The notes below the pieces were generated by a model. It ran no database searches, was not told where the DNA came from, and saw nothing but the letters and a program-made list of their open reading frames with translations. A program made the translations under genes and the position numbers. DNA of 64,000 bases from Quillaja saponaria (Eukaryota > Streptophyta > Magnoliopsida > Fabales > Quillajaceae), in the NCBI GenBank assembly GCA_029379385.1, contig CM055605.1, forward strand, positions 12,311,001 through 12,375,000, written 5' to 3'. The number at the start of each line of letters is the position of its first letter. Position 1 is the first letter of the stretch. Below are positions 11,243 through 22,882 of this stretch, piece after piece.

Positions 11243-13562
11243 CTACTGATCGTCAGCATCATTATTCTCATTCCTTCCATCTCCATCTACGCCGATGTCA
11301 GCATCCAGCTCTATGGTCTCCACCTCACCATAAACAGCTCCCTCCTCTTCATCCTCGGATCCCTCACCTGCTACAGATTCGGCCTCAGCAAGCATCTTTA
11401 CCAGCCTCTCTTCCTCTTCTACTTCTTTCTCGCCAGACCACTTTGCCCAGATATATCCAAAGAAGGGTTGCGCTTTTTAAACCAAACCCGATAGCTGACC
11501 CATCTGTTTGCATACAGACGACTGTCGGGATCGTAGATCATTCTTTGACACTCGTTTGAAGTTTTAAAATTCTCTATAGCTGTCCAGGCCTCCTCTTTAG
11601 ATGCATCTAGTTCGACCCTCAACCTGGCAATCTTTTTTTTTTTTTTGGCTTGGCTTTATGCCTCTTCGCTCTGTTCACGACATTGATTCAACCATCCTTC
11701 CACCTTGGCTCCCAAACGATGGACTTCAACTTTCAGTGACTCAAATTGCTCAGAAATAACTTGCCTTTCAGCTTCGACCCTTTCAGCTTAGATTAACAGA
11801 GCTTTCAAATTTTTTGTTTTCTTGAATGGTGCCGAGTAGTTTATTTATGGAGTATTCGGTGTCCTCTTAGGCTTTCTTTAATTTAGTATATTGGGACACT
11901 TGATATTGAATGAACTGCAGACCACAAGATCGCATTAATAACATTACACAAACATGGTAATTAATAATTTAAGAGTAAAAGGTCAACCATACTTGCATGC
12001 CAGCTAACAGCCCAGTTATAAAAGCATTTTCCAGAGGAAGATCGTCCATAAGAGCCCTGTCTGCAGGCATGGTGGTTCCCCTAGCTATAGCAAAGGTGGC
12101 GTTGGGAATGTCGCTGATGTAGGCATCCTTTATAGTGCCCAGGAAAACGTGCGCCAGAACTTTGGCCAAAGAAAAATCATCTGGCCCGATTAGCTCTTTT
12201 AAGGAAGGCTCCACCCTAGCCCTTTTTTGCAGACAAGCTGATTTGGGAGGAGGTGGTGTCCTCTCCCGATCATTCGCTAGGACCGTGCTTAAAGGCAAGA
12301 CATCCCTTATTGCCTCAGCTAATCGGGACTCCTCTTGAGCCCAGGGAATAGATGACCCCTCAACCAGAATTCTTTGGGAGACTGAGCTAGGTCTTCCGCC
12401 TTCTTTTGCCAGCCTTTTTCCTTTCGAGGTCAACTCTTTTTCTGCCTTTTCTCTTAAAGCCTCAAGATGTTACCTCAACACTGCTCTCACTTCGGTGGCC
12501 TCTTGCTTTAGTGTCAGACCCATATCTGCAAAGCAAGAGATCAAAAGTTCAGTAATAGTGAATTCAAAATACTATTCAACAATGTAAGGAAAATATTGTT
12601 CGATGCGAACTATTATCTAGCTCGGATAAACCTATCTTTGGCAACATGGCGCCAGAAGTAAAAAATATTGTGTTAAATAGCTCGCCTCATTAATACTTCT
12701 TATACACGAGGATTTTAAAGTACTTTTTGTATTGAACTCAGTTCATCCTCGGAGGTTTCTTTGGCTTCCAAGTTCGCAAAACCCCTTATTTGTGTACTAA
12801 ACCTGTGGGGCGAGGAGCCTCAACAAAAAAATAACGAGTCTTCCATTCTTTATTATTGTTAGATTGTCCTTGGTATAGATCTTCCTTGGCCAAAAAATAT
12901 ATCCACCCCCCAACGTGTTCTTAATTTGATGTAGGTGCTTAAAAATTATTAATGACAGGCGAATTTTCAAAGTGTGACAAACACTAATGAAGGTGATCAG
13001 GGAATCGCCATCCGTTGGGGACGGCCTGAGCTGGACAGATCCCTAGGGCGTTCAGAACTTTGATAATAAAAAGGTGGAAAGGGCAACGAACTCCAGCTTT
13101 CAAGAAGTCCTCTTAAAAACAGAAGGTGTTTGGGCGAGAATGATGTGGACGATCTCTATAAGGCTTGACCTTATACACTTTGGCCTTGACAGGATATAAG
13201 TACAGTCTACTCAAGGTCTCCAACTTTGAGTCACTTATGACGTTCCCTATGGCGTTCACTGTGACTGTGTTAGTCTGAGGCCAGAAGATTGCCACGTCAT
13301 CATCAAACTCTTCATCCTCGTCCCCTTCAGACAAGAAGCGAGACAGTGCAGTGGCCTTATCTTCAACTTCAAAGCTCTCAGACTCGGTGTCATCTGAGGC
13401 TGAGGACACGGGTGGATGATAAGCTATGTAGAAGGGAAGAACCTTTCATTTCCCAGGGCAGTAAGTAGGCTCTTCGCCCATAGGCACTATAGTGCCATCT
13501 GCTGAGTGGTCATCCGACAACTTAAAGGGTGGGGCTGATAGAGAACCTCTCTTACCAATCAT
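11243..13562 (-). pseudogene. antisense gene of the Tat element, acidic coiled-coil protein, decayed
   Basis: A gene-like region runs opposite to pol. The likely start is the ATG at 13562 (MIGKRGSLSAPP). An acidic segment at 13409-13113 (ESESFEVEDKATALS, EGDEDEEFDDD) follows. A mid segment at 12433-11969 ends at a plausible donor near 11985 (CAA|GTATGG). A charged, coiled-coil-like part spans about 11900-11430 (DPDSRLYANRWVSY, FKKRNPSLDISG), and a very acidic tail reaches the stop at 11243-11245. One frameshift near 11440 and stops upstream break it, and introns are probable. Tat-lineage elements such as Grande and Retand are known to carry antisense genes in this position; the product's role is unknown. 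Confidence 0.6.
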
Positions 13563-13736
13563 ATTGGCAGAACTCAACACACTTGAAAAATTTGAAGGAA
13601 AAAGGTTAAAAGCTCACACCTAGTGAAGAAGGAAGATGTGTAAAAAGGTTTATCTTCCGGTTAGTCGACCTGGTTGTACACAAATTGCAGAGCTTTGCAA
13701 CGAAAATCTGAAAGTAGGGCAGGAAATAGGGGGTTA

Positions 13737-13752
13737 GGAGCCTTATATATAG
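13737..13752 (-). promoter_or_regulatory. TATA box for the antisense gene of the Tat element
   Basis: On the minus strand CTATATATAAGG lies about 180 bases upstream of the ATG at 13562 and faces it. It is a near-ideal plant TATA box and lies inside the element, outside the LTR, so the antisense gene seems to have its own promoter. Confidence 0.55.
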
Positions 13753-13966
13753 GCCTTAAAGGAAAGGGGGATTAGTCAACCTGGCTGTACACAATTTGGC
13801 AGAGCTTCGTCTCGGGTTTACATTTTGCCACCGAATGACTTAGTCACCCTCATTTCTCACTGCTGTTGTAAGCCCCGTGACTTTGCTACCAAGTGAAGGT
13901 CAATTCGCATGGGCGACTTGACAATTGTTCCGCAATTTTGATTGAGACCTTTTTTCAGGGTACTAG

Positions 13967-14359
13967 TGTTAATATAATATAATGATACCCACTAAGAGTA
14001 TGCCACATGGCAGTCGTCCCTCTATTTGATGGCGTGAACAATTCAGGTAGCCTGTGATGGTGCTCTCCTCCTCTATATATACATGTTTATACTCCTCAGT
14101 CAAGGGGCAAGAAAAAGAAAAGAGAGAAGTCAGGTGAAAAGTCCAACCTATTCCTCTTTAACATATTTATAGTTACTTCACTCTTCTTCTGAATTAATCA
14201 TCGGAGAGTTTAGGGATTTCACCCAAGACCTGGCTCCCATTCTCTATTTTGCAAGATACAAAGTAGAGAGGTCGCTTAATTGCCCAAACACGTTAACCAT
14301 AAAGACCACTTTGGAACCGTCCTTTCCAACTCCTAGTGCGGATTAATTTAACATTAACA
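13967..14359 (+). repeat. 3' LTR of the Tat element
   Basis: 393 bases, starting TGTTAATATA and ending CATTAACA, matching the LTR at 40188-40589 throughout (TATATATACATG TATA region, CTATTTTGCA, CATTAACA end). No second LTR of this copy is in the window. Confidence 0.85.
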
Positions 14360-15590
14360 ATTTATATTGATGCTCCTAGATGCTTGAATTGCTCACCTAT
14401 TTTCTTACTTGAAATATGGAGAGCTTGTATATTTTCTTGATGGTGTGAGATGTGTATCTATAGGCACTAAATGGTTAAGTCATTTTTGATGATTGATCTA
14501 CAATAAAGAAGAAACAATTTCAGAGAGCTATTGCATCTAGGTGAATTAAGCAAGATGATTCAACCATATGATCCCTCGTTGATATAATTTATAGCCATTG
14601 TTTCACTCTTTGTCTATAAAATGGAGACTGGAAATCAAATGCCATAGGGTCATTCGTGACTGTGTTGACTGTGTCCTTTGTCTAGGGTCATGCACGGCAA
14701 CCAGAGATAGTTCTAGAAACCTTGTCTCGTTGCTTTGAGCAAATATACTCCTCTAATTACAAACACATGGGCGGTTACAATTAGGTTAAATCTTATTGAT
14801 TATATGATAACTTTACTTTCATTAGGGGTTCCTGATTCGATTTGCACATTTTATGATATGCAAAGGTTGATTTAGGTAGCAGAGAGTAAGCTACTCGGAA
14901 AATAGGGTATATATAGTTGGTATACTAGCTAATTGTAAAGATAAAATCTCATTACTCAGTAAAGAGTTATAAACAACTACAAAAATAAAACACAATATTT
15001 AATATGAAAAATCTTTCAACTAAGAGAATAATCATGGGTTAAATCGATAAAAAAAATTTCACTGCCCATCAAAAACATATTACAATGTATCTCTCTTTCT
15101 TTCTGTGTGAATCTATTGTAATAATTATACAGGATCTCATACATAAATTTAGAACACATTAATAATAAAATTTGCATACCTGATTGAGCCATAGCAATAG
15201 ATATGTAGAACCTCAAACAAGCACACCTCACTAGAATATATATACAGCCAGGTCTTCCTTTCCATACTCTCTGTATTTACTAGCAGCTCTCAATGAGGCA
15301 AGATACGCATATTGAGAGAGGAGAGAGGACGTAGCTATTTAATCTCAGATAAAACTATAAGAGTCCTCCTATTAAAGATTCCTAAAGTCACTCAATCTAC
15401 ACTTATTGCCAATCCACATCTAATCAGATAAAACATTTGAATAAGAAGTGTGCTTAAGCCCTATCCCAAATGATCACATAAACTATATGGGCTTTTACTA
15501 GTATGTCTCAACTGGACCAAACCTTAAGCCCATTTTATTATTAAAACAAAACCATACAATTAATAGCAGCCCACATATAGAATTTCTAAC
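14360..15590. other. unclassified sequence between two retroelements
   Basis: It separates the Tat LTR from a 71-base stub of the next element's 5' LTR. No coding region is visible. It may be a decayed insertion inside that LTR, or flanking sequence left by a deletion; I could not identify the missing LTR start upstream. Confidence 0.4.
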
Positions 15591-15661
15591 ATCTATGAGC
15601 TTTCTCATTAGAGGGTCTGCTAAAGCCATTCTTAGCTTAAGCTTTGGGTTTACTCCTATCA
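15591..15661 (+). repeat. truncated 5' LTR (last 71 bases)
   Basis: From ATCTATGAGC to CCTATCA this matches the end of the 3' LTR at 21110-21175. The preceding sequence does not match the rest of that LTR, so about 300 bases are missing or displaced. Confidence 0.7.
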
Positions 15662-15662
15662 G

Positions 15663-15674
15663 TGGTATCAGAGC
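15663..15674 (+). promoter_or_regulatory. primer-binding site (initiator Met tRNA type)
   Basis: TGGTATCAGAGC one base after the LTR end CA at 15661, identical to the site of the first chromovirus. Confidence 0.85.
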
Positions 15675-15692
15675 AATTTCCTAACCAGAATT

Positions 15693-16890
15693 ATGGTGAA
15701 TGTCAATGCTAATGTCATCGATCAAAGACTTACGACATTAGAATCAAGAATGGAGACCATGGACTCCAGGTTCACCGGAAGTAATGTGTCATTACAGGAT
15801 CTGAAAGTTAACTTGGAATCTAAGTTTTAAGAATGATGGAAGGTACAAATTTGAAGTTTCAATAGAGAACTACCATCCGCCGCCGCCTGAAGACATTAGA
15901 CAACCGATTCTCCAAAATCCACTAATTAATCAATACTTTCCAATGCCGATCAACATTCCACCGCCCGTGCCAGACCTACCAGTGCATCATCCTAGACCAC
16001 CAAAAGCCCATGATCAAGGCTTAATGGACTATCATTTGCTAAAGAAATTCTAAAGTAGAATTTCCGATGTTTGATGATGAGAATTTAAGAAATTGGCTTT
16101 TTTATTGTGAAAGAATTCCTTGAAATCAATCAGACTCCAAAAGAGTTAAAGGGTGGATTGGCTGTAATGCATTTTAGGAAATGAGCTATAGAATGGTACC
16201 AATGTTTCATGAGGGAAGGAAGGATGCAAAAGGTTTCTAGGGAGGAGTTCTTGCAGGAATTACATATGAGTTTTAATAGTAATGTGTTGTCTAAACCAGT
16301 CATTGCCCTCAAGAAGTTAAGACAAATAGATAGTGTGGAAGAGAGTATAATGAAAGTTAGTGCTGAAGAACAGGCATGCATATATAAGGAAGCATTGTTA
16401 GGTCACTACCTTAGGGGTCTCAATGAGGAAAGAGTAAATAGGATAAGGCCAGTAAAGATTAGTTCTTTAGTTCATGCCATAAGACTATCCATTACATAAG
16501 AAAACCTGCTATTATCCACCATTTACAAGAAGCCATACCAATCCTTATCTAAACAATCCACTCATCCAAATTTTGTACCTACACCTAGATTCAATTCAAG
16601 TCCTTATTAGAGAACAAAAATTATAATTTCCATAATTCAAGATCTTCATTCTATCAGACTTAGAATCCAAGAAACAATCCTACAATAATCAATAAATCCA
16701 TTATTACCATGTTTAAGGTAGAAATAGAGGAAGGAGGAAGATGGGTTTATGTTTTTATTTCAACGAGAAGTTCACTATGGGACATAATTGCAAGAGTGGT
16801 AGGTCTTTGATGACAATTATAGTAGAAGGGGAAGAAGAGTCCGAAGTGGAAGAAAAAGATGTAGACCTCACATAGTATAATCTAGAAGAA
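15693..16890 (+). pseudogene. chromovirus gag, broken
   Basis: It opens with an ATG at 15693 whose first residues match the other chromovirus gag. The conserved gag part is readable in pieces at 16062-16499 (FPMFDDENLRNWLF, then EFLQELHMSFNSNVLSKPVIALKKL in one frame). The zinc knuckle at about 16750-16800 keeps the first and last Cys and the His, but the second Cys is Phe (CFYFNEKFTMGHNC). Multiple stops and frame changes rule out a product. Confidence 0.8.
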
Positions 16891-19739
16891 GGTGAAATAG
16901 CCATCTCTGTGCATGCTCTAATAGGTAGTACACCAAAACCGTTAAGTAAGGATTTCAAAACCATGAAAGTTAAAGGTACTATGAAAAATCAAGAGGTGGT
17001 GGTACTCAATGACAGTGGGAGTACCTACACTTTAGTTGACTTGGCATTAACTAAAAGGTTATGGTCAAAATTGAGGTAATGGTGGCAAATAGGTCTAAAC
17101 TGGTCATTTCATATGTGTGCCGCAACCTCAAATAGGTCTCAAGTTAGTTTTAATGCAGACTTCTTGGTCATATTTCTAGGTATATATAAGGTGGTCCTTG
17201 GTATACAAAGGTTGGCTGCTTTGGGAGATATAAAATGGAGCTTTTAGGATTTGAACATGGAGTTTTTGTAGGAAAATAGGAGAGTACAGTTACTAGCAAC
17301 AAGGTCTACACAGTAAAAATGTTTGTTTATAACAAGAGTGTAATGCGGATACCTAACAGAAGCCCCATCATGCTAGTGCAGCTATCTCCATCTAACTCTA
17401 GTCAGAAGAACATTAATCAATCAACATTATTTCCTATTCTACTATCTCAAACTGAGGTAAAACATCTAAAACTATGTTTTTTATTATGTTAATACTATGA
17501 TGTCATTGTAACGCCACAAACTCTGCCACCAATAAGGTCTTTTGATCATAAGATTACACTCAAAGAAATAGCATAACTCTACAATATGAAACGTTATAGA
17601 TATGGTCTATTATGAAACGATGTAATTGAGAAGCTAGTTAAAAAGATGCTAGATAATAAGGTAAACAGGTCTAGTAACAGCTCGTTTGCATCCCCAGTAA
17701 TCCTAGTTAAAAAGAAATATGATAGCTAAAGGTTTTATGTAAACTACAAGAAGCTTAAGCAGCTAACCTCAAAGAATAAGTTTCCTATTCTTGTAATTGA
17801 GAAACTACTAGATGAGCTATATGGTACCAAACTATTTTCTTATTTGGATCTAAATGGCTACCATCAGATTCGAATGGAACCACAAGACATCCATAAGGTA
17901 ATATTTAAAACTCATGTAGGACTCTATGAGTTTTTGGTAATGCCTTATGAGTTAAAAAATACCCCTGTAACCTTTCAAGGCCTAATGAATAATATATTCA
18001 AACATTTAATAAGTAAGTTTGTACAAGTTTTTATTTATTTATGATATGTTGGTACATAGCAAGTCTAGGGAGGAACATATGAATTATTTGAGGCAGGTGC
18101 TACAAATTTTGAGAATACATGTATTATATGCAAAGAAGAGTAAATGTACCTTTACCAATTCTTAAATAAAATACCTTGGCCATATTATAACTGCAACAAG
18201 TGTTTTTGTAGATCCTCAAAAGATAGTTGCCATGATTGGTTGGCCTGTTCCTAAAACAATTAAGGAACTAAAAGGATTTCTAGGGCTTACATGCTACTAT
18301 GTAAGGTTTATGAAAGATTATGGAAGGTCAGTGAAGGATTGAACATGTTGTTATGAAAAGGGGATTTTGCTTATGATAAGGAGGTAGAAGAAACAATCAT
18401 TAGAATGAAACAAATAATGACACAAGCCCCAATCCAAGCCTTTCCAGATTACACTAATACATTTGTAATAGAAATTGATACATCAAGTTCAGGAATTGTT
18501 GTTGTCCTGTTACATAAGGGACATCCCTTAGCATTCATGAGTAAAGCTTTAGGCCCTATACACATGGCATTATTAACTTATAAGAAAGAGTTGATTGCCA
18601 TAGTTTATACAATTAACAGATTGAGACATTAGTTGACAGGGAGGCATTTTGTGATCAAGACAGACCATCAAGCATTGAAACACATACTGGAGTAGAAGGA
18701 GTGTAATCTAGTATTATAGAAGTGATTATTTAAACTAATGGAGTTAGATTATGAAGTAGTACAAGAAAGGTAAGGAAGATAAAGTGGCAGATGCCCTATC
18801 TAGGGTTATACCTACTGAACATAATGAAGTTAAATGCCTAGCAATTTCTACTATCACTATAGACTAATACAAATGGTGTAGCAAGCTGCTAAAAAGATGA
18901 TAGGTTAAAAATATTTATAGCAGAAATGAAACAAGGAATAGGGAACCATAAGCATTATGAGCTAGTCTAGGGACAATTAAGAAGGAAAGGGAAACTGATC
19001 CCTAGCAATGATGATGAATTAAAATTAGAAATGTTGCAGTTCATACCAATGTTAGCATACTAGGTGGCACTTTCTATTGGAGCATGCAAAAAGAATGAGG
19101 AACTTTATCAGAAGGTGAGAAACATATCAAAGTTCCAAAGAAGAGACAATAGCATTACCAAGAATGTTGCAACCACTACCCATTCCATACAAGGTTTGAT
19201 CCTCAATCTCAATGGATTTCATTGTCAAGTTACTCAAATCATAAGGGGTATATGTTATCCTAGTTGTAAGAGACATGCTCTCTAAGTTTGCCCACTTCAT
19301 TACATTGCAGCACCCACTTGCTACACTCGCAGTAGCCCAAGTTTATATGGATTAGATATACAATATACATGAGTTTTCAAATGAAATCATATCTGATAGA
19401 GACACTGCGTTCATGTTAAGTTTTTTGAAGGAGATACTCAGGCTGCAACAGGTCCAACAACATTACTCTACTGCTTACATCCCTAGATAAAGATGGTAAA
19501 CAGATCACTAAAGACATACTTAAGATGCTTTACTCACGATACCCCTAAGTAGTGGGTAAATGGCTTCCCCTTGCTAATTCTAATATAATGCAACTCATCT
19601 ATCAATTATCAAAATGACACCATAGTAATCAATGTTTTGTCAAGAACCCCTTTATACATTCCTTATGTTAGAAATGACTCCAACAATGATATGGTGGACA
19701 AATCCTTGGCCAGCAGGGAACCTATTATACAACTTCTTA

Positions 19740-19928
19740 GGCTGAGTTTGGTTTAAATTTTGGTGTTTAAGATGTTGTTTGGTTGCAATCTATATTTTGT
19801 TGTTTGGATCTTAAAAACTATAGTTGGAAACCATGGTTTGAGATACTGCCTTTTTTTTTTTTTTTTGGTATATAAATTACAAAAGAGAACACCAATCAGT
19901 AATATTATAAAATTATTGAAATAGTGCA

Positions 19929-19965
<37 letters not shown>

Positions 19966-20223
19966 CAACTAAAAAAAATTCCCATCAAGAGTGTTTTTGT
20001 CCATTCATTCAAATTAAAAAAAAAATTATGTCGCTGTTGTGTTCAATTTATTAAAAATTATAATTATTATATATTTGTAAATAAAAATAATTCTTAGGGT
20101 ATATTTGTAAAAGAAAAAAAAAGAAAGGTAGACAAATTTGTCGTTGCCATATCACAACTATTTATTTATAAAATGGCAATGCAACGTTGGTTTGCCTTTT
20201 CAAACTACAAACCAAACAGGGCC
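19740..20223. mobile_element. Harbinger/Tourist-like MITE nested in integrase
   Basis: 484 bases flanked by TTA on both sides (19737-19739 and 20224-20226), the usual PIF/Harbinger target duplication. The ends are inverted repeats: GGCTGAGTTTGGTTT at the left and, on the other strand, GGCCCTGTTTGGTTT at the right (12 of 15 match). There is no coding capacity. An AAT repeat lies inside at 19930-19963. A second copy of the right end (20272-20290) makes 20288 an alternative right edge. Confidence 0.75.
19930..19963. repeat. (AAT)n microsatellite
   Basis: About eleven AAT/TAA units in a row inside the MITE. Confidence 0.9.
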
Positions 20224-20336
20224 TTAATTAGTACTTACTACAAGACCAAAACAAGAGGAAGATGCAAGCTGACAAACCAAACAGGGCCTTAAGTCGTACT
20301 TACAATAGGCCTAAAACAAGTTGAAGATGTAAGCTG
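20207..20336. repeat. 65-bp tandem duplication spanning the MITE right end
   Basis: 20207-20271 and 20272-20336 are diverged copies. Each contains the MITE terminus CCAAACAGGGCC, the TTA target base triplet and about 45 bases of flanking pol sequence. Confidence 0.8.
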
Positions 20337-20806
20337 ACAAGCACAAAACTGAGAGAAAGTTCAGTGAAAAAGAATGGGTGTACTTGAAACTGTAGTCTTA
20401 CAAACAAAATATAGCAAGAAACTCCATTATAACAAACTGTCAACTAAGTATTATGGCCCATTTCCAATAATAGCCAAAGTAGGAAAGTAGCATATGCACT
20501 GGGATTACCTCTTAACTCAAAAATACATAATGTAGTCCATGTATCATTGCTCAAGAAACGACATAGCCAACATGAAATATACTAACAATTACATAACTTC
20601 GGTGAAGAATGGCAGCCTACTTTAGAACTATTTGCCATCCTTAACAGATAAATGATACGCATGACTAACAAGCCTGTTGCACAAGTACTAGTGTAGTGGT
20701 CTAACAGTAGCAGAGAGGACTGCACTTGTAAAGACTACTAAGCACTTAAGGCCAAGTATCCTCACTTTGATCCTCAAGGACGAGGATCCTCTTATTTAGG
20801 GAGTAT

Positions 20807-21175
20807 TGATATGGATAATTCGATTGTTTGGCGTTAGGTTATAACAAGAGGAAATTGTCTAAACAATCTGAGAAACCCCCATATTGCAACACAACGTTTG
20901 GCATAACTTAGGCAATTGGAAGCCGTTAGGTTGTTAGCTGAGTCAGCAACTAGCCATTAGCAACAAACAATCAATTCGACAAGTTGTTCATTGTTAGCTA
21001 GTATACGAATCCCTAATCAATGTCATTGTTAGTCATTGATGAATAATAGGAATTGGTTGATTCCCTTGTTTCCTCTCTATTGTTTTCTTTCTCTACCTCT
21101 CTCTGTATGTGAATCTATGAGCTTCCTCATCAGAAGGGTCATCCATAACCATAAATTTTGAGTTTACCCCTATCA
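20807..21175 (+). repeat. 3' LTR of the second chromovirus
   Basis: 369 bases beginning TGATATGG and ending CCTATCA. Its last 70 bases match the stub at 15591-15661. Confidence 0.7.
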
Positions 21176-21601
21176 AAGATGGAGACGACAAGAGATGGCA
21201 TGAGGTGGTTGGAGGTGAAGAAGAGAAAAGAGTAGTAGAAAAGAAAGGAGTTTTGGAATGGAAAAGAAAGGAGTATCGAGTTTGAAAGGAGGACTTCGAG
21301 TATTGTGGCAGTTAATAGATTTTAGAAAATAAAATAGCAATGTAGAGCGACACCGAGATATATGTGATTCATCCATAAGGCTTAGTCCACAAGAGGAAAG
21401 ACATTATTATTCCATGGATTACAAACACTCAACTCACACACTCAACCCATTTAGTAAATACAATATTGATGCTTCTTATTTATAAACATCACTAGATAAT
21501 CATAAACAATGAGGTAATTACAATATTAAATAATTATGATAGTCTAGTAATATGTCATCATAAATAAAACGTTTTTTGACCCAATCATAAATCAGCGACG
21601 T

Positions 21602-21675
21602 CTTACTACACAACTGTTGGTGCTTACTGCACAACTGTTTGTGCTTACTACACAAGTGTTGATGCTTACTACAAC
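21602..21675. repeat. 21-bp minisatellite inside the TRIM-like element
   Basis: Three and a half copies of a 21-base unit starting CTTACTACACAACTGTTGGTG, at 21602, 21623, 21644 and 21665. Confidence 0.85.
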
Positions 21676-21707
21676 ACGATAACACTTGAAATACTTAAAC
21701 TATTTTG

Positions 21708-21760
21708 CACGCTGTTCTTGTTGCACATCATATTTTTCACGCTGTTCTTGTTGCACATCA
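21708..21760. repeat. 30-bp direct repeat, two copies
   Basis: CACGCTGTTCTTGTTGCACA starts at 21708 and again at 21738. Confidence 0.85.
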
Positions 21761-22205
21761 AGGCACCATAAGAATGTTGAAATAATAAGAAAATCTCCAA
21801 AGGCAGTCAATGTTGTTCTTGCTTCACAACAAGGCGCCATGAGAGATCCCTTTATGGTAAGAGCCTAAATGTAAATAAAAAATTTTGTATTTTTTTTTTT
21901 TTTGGGATGAGATGCGATGAAGGAAACTGCAGCTTGACCTGGAACAATTGCTCATTGGAGCTTAAATGTTCTAATACCATATAGATTTTATTATATTAAA
22001 TAGTGATATAGAGATATAGATGTACGTGGTTTAGCCATAAGGCCTAGTCCATGGGATGAAATATCATAATATTATTCCATGAATTACAAATACTCAACTT
22101 ATTCACTCAATACAATATTGGTGCTTCCTATTTATAATTATCACTAGATAATCATAAATTATGAGATAATTAAGATATTAAATAATCATGATAATCTAGT
22201 AGTTA

Positions 22206-22882
22206 CTATAAGATTTTTATTTTTATCTATATCCCTTAACAATAATTTTGCGTACCTTTTTCTGCCTTTGACCTTGGGTAAATAAAATAAACACCTCCTG
22301 ACAGAGATTAAGTTTCTCGTGGTTTTGGAAGAAAACAACTCCCAAAATTATTCCCAATGAAAATAAGTTAGCTTGGAAAGTTTTTGCTATTTTGAAACAA
22401 ACAATGATCAATTATATTCCAAACCTCAATTATCGGAGTTTTTTTTTTTTTTTATATACATAGACCTAAAACAAACTGGCCCTTATCCTAATTTTTGTCA
22501 TTATTTTGTAAGGAATTTTACTAGTCAAATTGAAAACTCAAAGGTGTTTTGGTATATGCATATGGCCTCCAGTCATCCAATTTAGTTACCATTTTCACCC
22601 ATCACTTCATTTCCTTGTCTTAATCCTTCTCAAGTTTGATGCCTTCACCTGCCGAAGGAAATTACTATCTACCCAACACAAACATCAATGTATGACTGCA
22701 TCAATATCACTAGAGAGTAAAAGTAATAGCTACAGAAGTAATTAGAATTTAGAACAATAACACTTGAAAACTCCATTGAAAGTAAAAATTGAAAGGTCAC
22801 TCTCTCCTATACCAATCCCCACAATACGAAAAAAACCAAAAAAAAAAAAACAAGAAGCAGAAATCAATCCTATTAACACTAA
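22206..22882. other. AT-rich region downstream of PXY
   Basis: Contains the likely 3' untranslated region of the minus-strand PXY gene at its right side. No other gene is visible. Confidence 0.5.

Larger units (their letters stand above)
8742..14359 (+). mobile_element. 5'-truncated Tat-lineage Ty3/gypsy element
   Basis: The element starts abruptly within the RNase H region and continues through a second (archaeal-type) RNase H domain, integrase, a long 3' region with an antisense gene, and one LTR (13967-14359). The extra RNase H domain and the antisense gene before the 3' LTR are known marks of Tat-lineage elements. A close relative at 40188-45606 in this window aligns over RNase H and integrase and shares the LTR. 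Gag, protease and reverse transcriptase are absent here. Confidence 0.85.
16950..20795 (+). pseudogene. chromovirus pol, broken by stops and a MITE
   Basis: Protease DSGSTYTLVDL lies at 17011-17043. Reverse transcriptase at 17690-18340 shows KLFSYLDLNGYHQIRM and YEFLVMPYELKNTPVTFQ, but the catalytic YxDD region near 18040 is destroyed by a frameshift. RNase H at 18405-18700 has FVIEIDTSSSGIVVVLL and a later TDHQALKH. Integrase remains lie at 18990-19735. The C-terminal GLPLNSKIHN...HVSLLKK segment (about 20495-20570) and a chromodomain-like stretch (VLV*WSNSSREDCT, about 20680-20740) follow the MITE. All domains carry stops. Confidence 0.82.
15591..21175 (+). mobile_element. second Ty3/gypsy chromovirus, heavily decayed, with a nested MITE
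   Basis: Plus-strand element of the same kind as 1551-7003. It has a 5' LTR stub (15591-15661), primer-binding site TGGTATCAGAGC at 15663-15674, gag starting MVNVNANVIDQR at 15693, protease, reverse transcriptase, RNase H, integrase, chromodomain and a full 3' LTR (20807-21175). The stub matches the last part of the 3' LTR (ATCTATGAGCTT..., ...CCTATCA). A MITE sits in the integrase region. Stops and frameshifts are frequent in every domain, so this copy is clearly older than the first. Confidence 0.85.
21315..22205 (-). mobile_element. short LTR element, TRIM-like (copia type)
   Basis: Two diverged direct repeats of about 230 bases (about 21315-21549 and 21981-22205) share TAGATTTTA, CATAAGGC(C/T)TAGTCCA and CACTAGATAATCATAAA blocks. 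Next to the right copy, on the minus strand, TGGTATTAGAAC (about 21967-21978) resembles a Met-tRNA primer-binding site, so the element reads leftward with its 5' LTR on the right. Only about 430 bases lie between the repeats, with no coding capacity, which fits a terminal-repeat retrotransposon in miniature. The LTR style is that of plant copia elements. No target duplication was resolved. Confidence 0.6.
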
